In this document: in pieces, positions 55,537-64,000 of the stretch | Layout of the letters: each line of letters starts with the position of its first letter | Numbering within the stretch: position 1 is the stretch's first letter | Origin: Saussurea involucrata | Lineage: Eukaryota; Streptophyta; Magnoliopsida; Asterales; Asteraceae | NCBI GenBank assembly: GCA_033807775.1 | Contig: CM066313.1 | Location: 89,971,484-90,035,483 of the forward strand | Length of the DNA: 64,000 nucleotides | Direction of reading: 5' to 3' | The notes under the pieces: model-generated | What the model was told of the DNA's origin: nothing | Seen by the model: the letters and a program-made list of their open reading frames with translations, nothing else | Databases searched by the model: none | Position numbers and translations under genes: made by a program

Positions 55537-55538
<2 letters not shown>

Positions 55539-56648
55539 GAGGGATCATTTACACACCTATAGTTTTGCAAACTTTGCACACCAAAAACAACCAATCACAA
55601 TTTTGCATTTACTTTTTTATTATTTCTAATTAGGAGGGCCTTATTGTCAATTTGTTATGGAGGGTCTTAATTATGGTAAAAGAAATATTTTGTGATATTT
55701 ACTAAATGGTAACCGTATTTACATATTTACATGTAATATCAATTATGGTAACTTTTTTAATTTTTGGATATATACTAAATCTTAACTGTTTTTGTATGGA
55801 AGATCAATTTCTCATTTTTTTTTCAAAATACAATGCAAATTTCATTGTTTGCACGGCCAAGTAAAAGTTCGATTGATTGTTCATCATGGAGAGATTGAAG
55901 GAGACGACTGATGTTGAAGGAATTTCGTTTAATGAAATTCACGTTAGAGGTATATTCGAGAGTGATGAGACATTTTTATCATTTTGTTCATCCGATTAGT
56001 GTTAATCCGAGTATGATTTCTGATGCGTCTGCTAATCCCAGTTTGAAATATGTTCGATCATCGGTTGTTTTTGTGTTAATCGTATGATCATGGAATGCTA
56101 TAACACGACACTAGTGTTTGATACAAATATCGCAACTGTGACTTTCGGTGGAGCAACATGTAATCTGTTTGATAATCGACTCCACAGGTTCAACAATAGT
56201 TCAACACAGTTTCATCATAGATTCATCAATGGTTCACCATGGAATTCATTGATTATTTCATCGGATTATGGTTTCATTACGCTTTCAGTATGGTTTCATT
56301 GGATTCATCGGATTATTGTTTCATTGGTTGCATCGGATTATGCTTTAAGTATGGTTTCATTGGTTTCATCGGATTATGGTTTATGTATGGGTTCATTATG
56401 GTTTCAATATGGTTTCATTCGACTTATCGTAAACCCTGTAATCCTACCTTCAAAAGGACATATCATGGTTGGGAGAATTTTTGAATTTATTGATATGGAT
56501 TTTGATAATTGGAATACATAATTATGGATCTTGAATATGTTTCCTGAATTATCGCGATTTCATTAAATTTACCATATTTGAACTTCAAATACAATGTACG
56601 ATAATGCCCTTCCATACTGATTAATTTAATTTATTATATTAAAATTTA

Positions 56649-56920
56649 GAGTAAATTACGTATTTCGTCCCTGTGGTTTGTTGAAAATTTCGATTTTCGT
56701 CCCTGGTCTTTATTTATTACATGGATAGTCACTGTGGTTTATATTTTATTTCTTTTTTAGTCCCTAAAGCTAATGAATACCAATTAAATTAAGGGCATTA
56801 TGGTCTTTTCATTTTTTTTCTTTTTCAGTTTTGTTTTCATTAATATTTCTGTCTTTTTCCGCCTACTACATCCCTCCCTCTCATCTCTTTTGAAAATATA
56901 CACACACATCCTACATACAA

Positions 56921-56960
<40 letters not shown>

Positions 56961-57012
56961 GTAGGTGTACATATAAATTTACAGAGCATCTCTACTTTGT
57001 ATCTGCAGGTGT

Positions 57013-57106
<94 letters not shown>

Positions 57107-58312
57107 ATACCGACAGAGAGCGTCACCGGCGTAAGAGGAGACGGGGAAAGCCTCTCGTCTCCGACAACCTTCAACTTCCCCTCCTCCACCCCGTATGATT
57201 TCACCTTAACAAATTTTTTTATCACTTCGTCTACACACTATGATTTCGCCTTAACATAATTTTTTTCACAAAGTTGGTTGTGGGTTTTCTTTCTGCTTGG
57301 TGGTCGAAGGTGGAGGAGACCGACGGTTAACGGGTTAAGGTTCAGGGATTGCGGTTTGATTAACAATGAATCACAGTAAAACACAGTAAAATTATTTCAG
57401 AGGTCTTAACTTTTTTTTTGTTTAGATCCTGGTGGTGCTGGCGTACAACCGTGCAGGGAGGGAAACCATAAAACTTGTTCTCCATTGTTATGGGTTTCAT
57501 ACAGTAAAGGGATGGAAGACGATTTAAAAGAACTAAATATATGATTTAGTTCTTTTATGGATCTATGATCAGCGAAACGCACCAACACACTCTGCGGTTC
57601 TTAAAACACTTTTTGTCTGCAAAACACACACACACACACACACACACATACATTGTTACTGTCTCTCGAACCAAACACGCATACACACACCAAAGGTGGA
57701 GACGCAATGACACATAGATGAAGATGATCGGTGGAGCTAATCAATGAGTGTGTGTTTGAAACAAGCTACACAGAGATAGAGATGATCAAGATGTGTCTGT
57801 GCATTTGTAAGGTCTTCACATCGGAGATAGGTGGGAGTTACCATGTGTGTATTGTGGAGAAAGAAGATAGATGAGAGAGGAGATAGAACTTCAGATAAAA
57901 AAAACAAAAAAATATCAATAAGAAACTAAAAGAACACAAAAATGATACAATGACCAATATGTCCCTCTCTGTAAATTTATATGTACACCTACACATACAT
58001 GTATATATATATATATATGTATATGTATGTGTGTGTGTATGTATGTAGGATGTGTGTGTATATTTTCAAAAGAGATGAGAGGGAGGGATGTAGTAGGCGA
58101 AAAAAGACAAAGAAATATTAATGAAAACAAAACTGAAAAGGAAAAAAAATGAAAAGACCATAATGCCCTTAATTTAATTGGTATTCAATAGCTTCAGGGA
58201 CTAAAAAAGAAATAAAATATAAACCATAGTGACTATCCATGTAATAAATAAAGACCAGGGACGAAAATCAAAATTTTCAACAAACCACAGGGACGAAAAA
58301 CGTAATTTACTC
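56649..58312. mobile_element. Mutator-like foldback element, 1664 bp, TSD TAAAATTTA
   Basis: Ends are GAGTAAATTACG and its inverted copy CGTAATTTACTC. A perfect 9-bp target duplication TAAAATTTA lies at 56640-56648 and 58313-58321; 9 bp is the Mutator signature. The TIRs are about 345 bp (56649-56990 against about 57965-58312). The end motif with TTCGTCCCTGTGGTTTG is common in plant non-autonomous MULEs. The centre has an (AC)n(AT)n(GT)n palindromic microsatellite (57013-57105) and a gene-like GC-rich stretch (57110-57200), but no transposase. Confidence 0.9.
57013..57105. repeat. (AC)n-(AT)n-(GT)n palindromic microsatellite
   Basis: ACACAC, then a long AT run, then GTGTGT. The whole is self-complementary and could form one hairpin. 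Confidence 0.92.
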
Positions 58313-58434
58313 TAAAATTTATTTTTAATTACCATAAATAACTCAAATACATCTCGACCTTTGATTGGTGAAATCTATGGTTTTAGATGGGTTGCAAAGT
58401 TTGCAATATAAAGGTGGTTTGCAAATGAAACCAC

Positions 58435-58436
<2 letters not shown>

Positions 58437-58521
<85 letters not shown>
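58437..58521. repeat. (CT)n-(TA)n microsatellite
   Basis: CT run to about 58458 followed by a long TA run to 58521, between a TIR-element end and direct repeat X. Confidence 0.95.
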
Positions 58522-58526
<5 letters not shown>

Positions 58527-58647
58527 AGCCTACTAAAAGAAGTATTTGATTTATAATGTTTTCTATCTTATAAAATTATAAAATGAAAAGTAAAATAGAT
58601 AAATAGTCATGGAAGTCTATCATTAACTCTCTCCTACATTCTCCTTT
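58522..58647. repeat. Direct repeat X, copy 2
   Basis: Nearly identical to 54026-54160, again flanked by (TA)n on both sides. Confidence 0.85.
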
Positions 58648-58674
58648 ATATATATATATAGAGAGAGAGAGAGA

Positions 58675-59592
58675 GGTTGTTTCATGTGAAAACGTATGTT
58701 ATTTTGAAAACTGTGAAACCCTCCTATCTACCTTAGATGTAATGAATCAACGGTGTAGATCATTTCAGTCTATTTATGTTAAAATTCTAATTTTTTTATT
58801 AATAAAAAAATTAAAAAAATGAAACGGAAGGGTAAGTTGGACATTTCATGAATTATTTGAAAAAAAGGGGATCAAATCCCTATTTTTAGGCCACGTGGTA
58901 TCACTTTCAAATTTCAATTAGTATTCAAAAAACTCCCACTGCAATCTCTTCCCAGGAACCCAGAAAACAAAAAATTAACCAAACCCAGAAAACAAAAAAT
59001 TAACAAAAACTTCAAATCCGTTCATCTCCGTTCATCGTCGGTTCATCTCCAGTCATTGTCGGTTCACCTCCAGTTCACATCTGTTCACTTCCGTTTCATC
59101 TCAGTTTCATTTTCCGTTCAACTTCTTCATTTTCCGTTCATCTTCTTCATGTCGTTTCATCTCAGTTTCATTTTCGCCGTGTCATATCGGTTTCATCTCC
59201 GCTCATCGCCGTTCATCTCCGTTCATCGTCGTGTCATCTCGGTTTCATCTCCGTTTATCGTCGTTCATCGCCATGTCATCTCGGTTTCATATCTGTGTTG
59301 GAAGGGCAGATGCTGAAGTCCATGAAGATGCGGTCGGTGATGGTGGTGTCGGGTTGTTTTTGGATTGGTGAGGCGGTGGTGGAGAGAGAGGGGAGGGAGA
59401 GAGTGGTGGAGAGGGGGAGGAGGGAGCGGCAAGGGAGGTGGAGGTTGGTGAGATGGGTGGTGGGAGGTGGAGGATGTGAAGGGAGTGTGGCGGTGGTTGT
59501 GTAGCAGCGGAAGAACATGGTGGTAGCGGTACATGACGGAAGGGGGAAGGGGGGAAAAGGTGTTGATGATGTTGGGATTATTATGATAATTA

Positions 59593-59593
<1 letters not shown>
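58675..59593. mobile_element. Possible further TA-bounded element
   Basis: The stretch lies between a (TA)n(GA)n tract at 58648-58675 and a (TA)n(GT)n tract starting at 59594. Its left end GGTTGTTTCATGTGAAAACG resembles the ends of its neighbours, but I find no clear inverted match at the right. It contains degenerate GTTCATCTCCGTTCATCGTC repeats (59020-59290). Confidence 0.45.
59020..59290. repeat. Degenerate GTTCATCTCC/GTTCATCGTC minisatellite
   Basis: Units of 10-12 bp (GTTCATCTCC, GTTCATCGTCG, GTTTCATCTC) recur over about 270 bp. Confidence 0.75.
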
Positions 59594-59657
<64 letters not shown>

Positions 59658-59686
59658 ATAGAGATGAATAAGAAATTGAAAAAAAA

Positions 59687-59735
<49 letters not shown>

Positions 59736-59736
59736 A
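59594..59736. repeat. (TA)n(GT)n ... (TA)n(GA)n compound microsatellites
   Basis: TA then GT repeats (59594-59654), a short spacer, then TA and GA repeats (59684-59735). Confidence 0.92.
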
Positions 59737-60599
59737 AGGTTCAAACGAGAACGCTAACTATTTACGAGAAGCACGAGAACGGCCGCCCATGTTAGAGGTG
59801 TCCATATGGACGCGCCGGGCTAGCCCGGACCGGGCTTTGGGCGGGCCTGGGCCTAAACACTGTTCACGGGACCGGGCTTTGGGCAGGCCCGGGCCGGACT
59901 GGGCCTAAGGGACCGGACCCAAAACCGGGCCTAAATCGGGCTTTGTAACGGGCCATTCGTAATCAACTCAAAGAAGTGGAATAAGGCTAACATCAAACTG
60001 ATGAGAATATAAAATTACATTTAAATTTATCTGATAAGCATTTGTAGCTTTTTAGTTTGAGGTGAAAACTATTTAGTCAGGAGCAGTTCTTGTAAACGCG
60101 ACATTTGTAGCATTTGCTATTCTTTTACCTTTTCGACGTTCTTCAACCAAAAACAAACACAAAAGTATATTAATAATCATATTTTGCGTTGAACTTGTTA
60201 CGGAAGCTGATTGATTCCTTTTTTCCGCCAATTTAGGGTTTTGGATGGTTTTAGGCGGAGGACGAGCGTCAAATCGAGTGGTTTTGGGCGGAGGACGAGA
60301 ATCAAACAACCCTTGGTATATCAATTTAGGGTTTTAGAGTGGTTTTGGGTAGAGAACTCGTTACTGAAAAGGGGTTTTGATTCTCTGTTGTTATTTGAAT
60401 CTATGGTGTTTTAGAGTGTATGGTGTTGCTATTTTTACTATTTTGCCCCTAACTAAATTAGCGTGCGTAGATTTCATTTAATTGCTAATCTTTTTTCTTG
60501 TTTTCCCCATCTTTTAATCATAGCCACTCAATTAATATACCAAGGACTGAGATGCATCCCTTTATTTTTTTATTTATGTCTCATCCTCGTATGAACCCG

Positions 60600-60601
<2 letters not shown>
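59737..60601. mobile_element. TA-bounded TIR element related to the one split by element B
   Basis: Left end AGGTTCAAACGAGAACGC; right end, inverted, GGCGGGTTCATACGAGGATG. Both sides abut (TA)n or (GA)n tracts. Its right half (60420-60580), inverted, aligns with 43280-43321 plus 50666-50770, that is, the pre-insertion sequence of element B. At 59793-59960 a GC-rich stretch (GGGCCTGGGCC, CCGGGCTT) looks like a subterminal part of a hAT-type element. Confidence 0.65.

Positions 60602-60646
<45 letters not shown>
60602..60646. repeat. (TA)n microsatellite
   Basis: TA repeat at the right border of the previous element. Confidence 0.95.
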
Positions 60647-60649
<3 letters not shown>

Positions 60650-61178
60650 ATTCCTTAACGTAATTATGTATGTTAATGTGATATGTTAAAACGTATTTTT
60701 TAACATATTTTAGTTAATATATAATTATTATGTTAATGTGATAAAAGTGTAAAACGAAAATTGAAAAAGTAAGAGATGTATCATAAATTAAATAATTAAC
60801 TATAAGGGTATAAGTTGTAAATATAAAAAATATTTTTATGTAGTATATATATGATATATAATTAAATAATTAAATCAAAAAATATTCAATATTAGGATCA
60901 TTTCGAACGTATCGAAGAGACGATTATAATGGTGTAACTTGTTAAAATTAAAACGTATTTTTTAACGTATTTTAGCTAATATACGATTATATGTGTTAAT
61001 ATGATAAAGGTGTAAAATAAAAATTAAAAAAGTAAAAGTTATAAAATAAACTAATTAAATAAGTATAAGAGTGTAAAATGTAATTTTTAAATAAAAAATA
61101 AAAAATATTTAATGTGCTGAGTGTGCGTAGGTCAAAATAGGGGTGTAGAAGGGGGTATAAAAAATAGTAACCCCCAAT
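60647..61178. other. AT-rich spacer with a direct repeat, no gene
   Basis: 60684-60775 and 60948-61040 are diverged direct copies (AAAACGTATTTTTTAAC, ATTTTAGYTAATATA, GTTAATRTGATAAA). No coding sequence is seen. Confidence 0.5.
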
Positions 61179-61426
61179 TCGAATAAACATTTACATTCAA
61201 ATTTATTATTCTTAATTGTAATATTGGAAGCTTCCTTCTGGGGGTCTTTCTTTTCTCTGTTCAGATCTGGTCCTACACTTGACTATAAAAAGACCTGCCG
61301 GCTGTCTCGTTGACCCTTGCACTTGACTTGCTTCTATATAAACAAATTACATCTAAAACTAATAATTCTACCTAAACATTTGTTTCATTTCTGATCTGAA
61401 ACAAGAAGAACAAAAACAAGAAGAAG
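61179..61426 (+). promoter_or_regulatory. Promoter and leader of the intact AAA-ATPase gene
   Basis: TATATAAA at 61335-61342 lies 92 bp before the ATG at 61427. GGAAGCTTCCTTCTG (about 61226) is a near palindrome also present before copy 2. The A/G-rich leader ends AAGAAGAAG before the ATG. Conservation with 24210-24483 reflects recent duplication. I see no proven stress element. Confidence 0.65.
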
Positions 61427-62950
61427 ATGGGAGATCATTATATGGCTCAGTTAGGTTCCCTGATGGCTGGTGTTATGTTCATATGGGCAATCTTCAAGCA
61501 ATGGTTTCCCCAAGAACTCGGTGACCAAATCGAAAAATACTTTCATAAGCTTCTTAGTTATGTCTACCCTTATCTCCAGATCACTTTCCATGAGTATCAA
61601 GGAGATGGGTTCGAGCGAAGCAAGGCGTATGTCGCCATCGAACGCTATCTCAGCACCAACTCCTCCAATCGAGCCAAACGCCTCAAAGCAAACGTCATCA
61701 AAGACTGCAAATCAGTCGTCCTCAGTATGGACGATTATGAAGAAGTTACCGATGAGTTCAAAGGCATCAAGATCTGGTGGACTTCCAGCAAAACCATCCC
61801 ACAACAACGAGCTCTCTTTTCGTATCGTGATGATGATGAAAGGCGGTTTTACAAGCTCACTTGCCATCGCAAAAACCGAGATATCATCACTAAAGTTTAC
61901 TTGCAACATGTGCTTGATGAAGGTGAAACCATTGCCACAAAAACCAGGCAGCGGAAGCTGTATACCAACAACAAGAGTGAAAGTGGGTGGGGAAGAAATA
62001 GGACGATGTGGAGTCATATCATATTCGAGCACCCTTCTACCTTTGATACTCTTGCAATGGACCCAAAGAAGAAAAAAGATATCTTGAATGATCTTAGGAC
62101 GTTTAGCAGGTCTAAAGATTACTACAAAAAGGTGGGTAAATCGTGGAAGAGAGGATATCTTCTTTATGGTCCTCCTGGAACTGGGAAGTCTAGTATGATT
62201 GCAGCCATGGCCAACCTTTTGGAGTATGATATTTATGATCTTGAATTAACCTCTGTGAAAGATAACACGGATTTAAGGAAGCTACTCATCGATACTTCAA
62301 GTAAGTCCATAATTGTGATAGAGGATATAGACTGTTCACTTGATCTCACAGGTCAAAGAAAGGAGAAAAAGGGAGACGAAAAAGGGGAGGAGAAGGATCC
62401 AATTGCCAAAAAGGCGAAAAAGGATAAGGATAACGATAATAAGGGAAGTGAAGTGACTTTATCTGGGCTTTTAAACTTCATTGATGGGTTATGGTCGGCT
62501 TGTGGCAGCGAGAGACTGATCGTGTTCACAACCAACTACGTCGAAAAGCTTGATCCTGCTCTCATCAGAAGAGGAAGAATGGATAAGCGTATTGAACTGT
62601 CCTACTGTTGTTTTGAAACTTTCAAAGTGCTTGCCAAGAACTATCTGGATCTTGAATCACATGAACTGTTTGCAACCATCAGTCGATTGTTGGAGGAGAC
62701 CAACATGACTCCGGCCGATGTTGCTGAGAATTTGATGCCAAAGTCAGATGAAGAGGATGCTGATAGTTGTCTAAACAACTTGATCAAATCTTTGGAGGAT
62801 GCAAAAGAAGAGGCAAGACTGAAAGCTGTGGAGGAAGCCAGGATTAAAGCGGATGAGGAAGAAAGTGAAAAGAGTAAAGAAAATGGCGAAAAGGTAGAAG
62901 AAAGTGAGGCAAAAGTAGGTGATGGAGAAGGAAAGAAGGTTGATATATGA
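61427..62950 (+). CDS. BCS1-type AAA-ATPase (AATP1/OM66-like), intact
   Basis: A single-exon ORF of 507 codons from MGDHYMAQLG. Residues about 9-25 form an N-terminal membrane segment, followed by the plant AAA-ATPase-associated N-domain (to about 200). The AAA core has Walker A GPPGTGKS (248-255), Walker B IIVIEDID (295-302), a Lys/Glu/Asp-rich insert (about 311-341), sensor 1 TTN (368-370) and arginine-finger RRGR (381-384). The C-terminal tail (from about 455) is a charged Glu/Lys coiled-coil-like stretch. Length and layout fit plant At3g50940/AATP1-type proteins, some of which are reported in mitochondrial or ER membranes and respond to stress. ATP hydrolysis is expected; the substrate is unknown. 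This is the only intact member of three local copies. Confidence 0.93.
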   Translation: MGDHYMAQLGSLMAGVMFIWAIFKQWFPQELGDQIEKYFHKLLSYVYPYLQITFHEYQGDGFERSKAYVAIERYLSTNSSNRAKRLKANVIKDCKSVVLSMDDYEEVTDEFKGIKIWWTSSKTIPQQRALFSYRDDDERRFYKLTCHRKNRDIITKVYLQHVLDEGETIATKTRQRKLYTNNKSESGWGRNRTMWSHIIFEHPSTFDTLAMDPKKKKDILNDLRTFSRSKDYYKKVGKSWKRGYLLYGPPGTGKSSMIAAMANLLEYDIYDLELTSVKDNTDLRKLLIDTSSKSIIVIEDIDCSLDLTGQRKEKKGDEKGEEKDPIAKKAKKDKDNDNKGSEVTLSGLLNFIDGLWSACGSERLIVFTTNYVEKLDPALIRRGRMDKRIELSYCCFETFKVLAKNYLDLESHELFATISRLLEETNMTPADVAENLMPKSDEEDADSCLNNLIKSLEDAKEEARLKAVEEARIKADEEESEKSKENGEKVEESEAKVGDGEGKKVDI

Positions 62951-63330
62951 ATTCACGAATAGAAGACAAAATTAAGCTTGTCAATGGTCCTTTATACAGT
63001 TAAGTTAGTTAATTAGTTAACAGTTATATAACTGTCAACACTTGAAAAGGTATGTCGTTTGTTTGAAGGGTTGCATCCCTTGCTTGAAGGGTTACATCCC
63101 TTGGTGTCTGTATATAATTGTGTCATATGTATCTGCTGTAAACTACTGAATTGTGTTTGTATATAATTGGTGTGATATGTGTCTGTATATAATTGTGTCA
63201 TATGTATAAAGTTCTATGTTGTGTAATCTTTGATCCAACAGGGCCAGGTAATCTGATTGATAGTCTTTGTAATGTTAAGCGTGGCTTAAAGATACAAATT
63301 CAATAAAAATGATAGTAAATAAGTTACCTT
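62951..63330 (+). terminator. 3' UTR and polyadenylation region of the AAA-ATPase gene
   Basis: An AATAAA signal lies at about 63301-63306 (ATTCAATAAAAATG). The region also has a small tandem repeat of GTCTGTATATAATTGTGTCATATGTA (63106-63210). About 230 bp (63000-63240) are absent after copy 2, where the two flanks otherwise align. Confidence 0.5.
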
Positions 63331-64000
63331 ATACAAATTTGCAATACACTTGTTCTAAATACTGGTTATCTACCATACAAATATCTACTTTACAAAACCA
63401 ATAGCAAAAATCATAGAAATGGCATATTAATCAATTAGCACTAACAATTAAGCAAAAAATAATTAATTAGTAGTGGAATAGATGTAGCACGAACTTAATA
63501 GCAACGGCATATGAATCAATTAGCAGTAACAAACTATCAAAATAAGTAATTAGCATTGAAATACCACTGTTTATGGTAACAAAGGAGTCCATTCTTGAGA
63601 TCATTACGAACAATAGTAGTGAGCAGATCAAAGAAATCGAAATAAGAGCAAGATCAATAGCAAAATAATCAATTACTTAGCAATAAGCAGATGCAGATCA
63701 ATAGCAAAAAAACCGAAATCAATAGCCAAAATCGAAAAACTAAGAGAGAATATATACGTAGCATATGCGAGATTTGATCTGAGATGAAGCAAACGAGATA
63801 TGTGATGGAGTATGGACTCTGCAAAATCAAAGAAATCGAGAGTCAGTCTGGAGCACAACCGAGATAGGAGATGAACCAGACGAGCAGATAATAATGTCGT
63901 CGGCGCCGGAGTGGGTGGGGTAAACGACGGGTGAAGGCTAGGGTTTAAAATACAAACCCCTTTCGTTTTTTAGATATCGAAAATTCGAAATCATTAATTC
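63331..64000. other. Downstream flank homologous to 42690-43215; no gene
   Basis: The sequence aligns to the 3' flank of copy 2 until about 63912 (CGGCGCCGGAGTGG) and then diverges. The minus ORF near 63673-63858 also appears in copy 2's flank (43042-43266) but has no start or motif I trust. Confidence 0.6.

Larger units (their letters stand above)
55537..58436. mobile_element. TA-bounded TIR element, 2.9 kb, hosting a nested Mutator-like element
   Basis: The left end (GGGAGGGATCATTTACACACC ... TTGCAAACTTTGCA) and the inverted right end (GGTGGTTTCATTTGCAAACC ... TTGCAAACTTTGCA) match imperfectly over about 50 bp. (TA)n lies at the left; (CT)n then (TA)n at the right. About 1.2 kb of its own DNA (55600-56640) has only a repeated CATCGGATTATGGTTTCATT motif (56250-56420). 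The rest is the nested element. Confidence 0.68.

Noticed and set aside
55357..55633. Ile-Tyr repeat ORFs
   Set aside because: They are translations of the (TA)n microsatellite.

Overview
The window is plant nuclear DNA, very probably from a eudicot. It is dominated by plant transposable elements: Ty1/copia and Ty3/gypsy-type LTR elements primed by initiator tRNA-Met, hAT, CACTA and Mutator-like DNA transposons, and many (TA)n microsatellites. The 1088-residue accessory ORF of the Sirevirus-like element and the TA-bounded foldback elements remind me of Asteraceae genomes, but that family-level guess is weak. I see only one plausible intact host gene in 64 kb.

Layout. 0-4.9 kb: a CT-rich repeat, an unassigned junction, then a 3'-truncated copia element (minus strand) with one 961-bp LTR, no gag and a pol broken by four lesions. 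4.9-8.6 kb: a hAT element with a dead, intron-containing transposase, into which the copia element seems to have jumped. 9.0-9.6 kb: a LINE RNase H fragment. 10.2-17.7 kb: a complete LTR element (two 1861-bp LTRs, TSD GTTTT) with no coding capacity. 18.0-19.3 kb: two copies of a MITE-like repeat, the second cut by a CACTA element. 19.3-21.5 kb: that CACTA element, a large palindrome with the end of a transposase-associated gene duplicated in inverted orientation.

21.5-64 kb: three copies of a BCS1-type AAA-ATPase gene. Copy 1 (21.46 kb) has lost its 5' half at the CACTA border. Copy 2 (24.48 to 42.49 kb) is split after about 21 codons by a 16.5-kb copia element with 127-bp LTRs. A 12-kb Sirevirus-like element is nested inside that copia element, in the gag zinc knuckle. 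Copy 3 (61.43-62.95 kb, 507 aa) is intact. Promoters and downstream flanks of copies 2 and 3 are homologous, so they form a segmental duplication.

43.3-50.7 kb: a second non-coding LTR element (TSD TATAT), a relative of the one at 10.2 kb, sits inside a TIR element of about 1.9 kb. 52.5-60.6 kb: a chain of TIR or foldback elements whose borders fall in (TA)n tracts. One carries a gene fragment and another holds a nested Mutator-like element with about 340-bp TIRs and a perfect 9-bp TSD.

Order of events that can be read: the AAA-ATPase family duplicated; copy 2 was hit by the short-LTR copia element; the Sirevirus-like element then landed in that element. The two large non-coding LTR elements and the Sirevirus-like element have nearly identical or very similar LTR pairs and perfect TSDs, so they are recent.
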